Origin: Pseudoips prasinana
Lineage: Eukaryota; Arthropoda; Insecta; Lepidoptera; Nolidae
NCBI GenBank assembly: GCA_951640165.1
Contig: OX621256.1
Location: forward strand, 2,294,001 to 2,358,000
Direction: 5' to 3'
DNA length: 64,000 nt
The notes below the pieces were generated by a model that saw only the letters and a program-made list of their open reading frames with translations, ran no database searches and had not been told where the DNA came from. Shown one piece after another: positions 63,577-64,000 of the stretch; the first letter of the stretch is position 1, and every line of letters begins with the position of its first letter. Made by a program: the position numbers and the translations under genes.

Positions 63577-64000
63577 GTTAGTTCAAATTATTATTTTAAA
63601 TACCAAAGTAGGGATTTTGTAGGTGTTGATTATTTATAATTAGATTCCAAATAATGTGTTTTCAGTCGTATAGACTCTAGTTTTAACGTTTTTGTTGGCC
63701 AAGATAGTTTTTAAAAGAATTGGTATGAGTTTCATACATGTAAGATAATTACGAGAGCAACTTGAAAATGTGATTTTTTGTTTGTTGAGATATCTTAACG
63801 ATTTTGGTGTCAAATGAAAGATCTAAGTCTAAAACCATTATGTCCGTTTGAGTCATGTCAATCGGTCCACGCGTTTAGTAGATATTTATGAATTAGTAAA
63901 GTTCGTCGAGCCAGCTTAAATAACCTAACAAAAATATCACATTTGTAAAAATTTACCGTGTAATCATACGCATCAAACATAAGATAGATTATGTGGTTAA
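63577..64000. other. Right edge, unassigned
   Basis: AT-rich. It is within the lig gene on the - strand if that gene extends beyond the window. Nothing recognised. Confidence 0.35.

Overview
The window is nuclear DNA of a moth or butterfly (Lepidoptera). Genes are split into small exons with GT-AG introns, and the AT-rich background is full of repeats typical of this order: Helitron ends finishing in a CGCGGG...CCGCG hairpin plus CTAG, several tRNA-headed SINE families, RTE-like and Jockey-like LINE tails, TA-flanked hairpin MITEs, and piggyBac and PIF/Harbinger DNA transposons. There is no bacterial gene content. I cannot name the species.

Two host protein genes are supported and they converge. 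On the + strand, 5644-15781 holds a complete four-exon gene for 6-phosphogluconolactonase (233 aa, pentose phosphate pathway). Its second intron carries a 5.1-kb LTR retrotransposon with apparently identical LTRs, inserted about 10 bp beyond the exon 2 splice donor. On the - strand, from the right edge to about 28 kb, lie the last ten recognised coding exons of the UBAP2L/lingerer homologue. They encode a C-terminal low-complexity segment of about 362 aa that ends in the family-typical Ser-Tyr-Trp-x-x-Asn tail. The 5' part of this gene lies beyond the window. A tRNA-Leu(CAG) gene is at 3583-3666.

The most unusual feature is that two separate exons of the lingerer gene have become tandem arrays that carry splice signals. 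(1) The terminal coding exon and a little 3'UTR form 40 head-to-tail units of 128 or 117 bp at 28866-33831. (2) The 3' half of the exon encoding [15 protein letters not shown], with its splice donor, is repeated every 130 bp at 47813-48830. Each of its seven complete downstream copies reads as a 96-nt phase-0 cassette between an AG and a GT. The two arrays could lengthen or vary the protein and its 3'UTR, or be spliced away.

The remainder is mobile DNA. From left to right: Helitrons, SINEs and hairpins (0-5 kb); the LTR element (7.4-12.5 kb); SINE, MITE and LINE fragments (13-20 kb); a broken Tc1-like element carrying a 1.38-kb fold-back element, a SINE and a Jockey fragment (20.5-23.8 kb); an intact piggyBac-like element (25.3-27.8 kb); many LINE, SINE, Helitron and mariner fragments in lingerer introns; and a nested stack at 51.2-59.0 kb in which a DIRS retrotransposon contains a SINE that contains a structurally complete PIF/Harbinger element. 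In that Harbinger element the transposase gene and a MADF-protein gene lie on opposite strands, each with an exon inside the other's intron.
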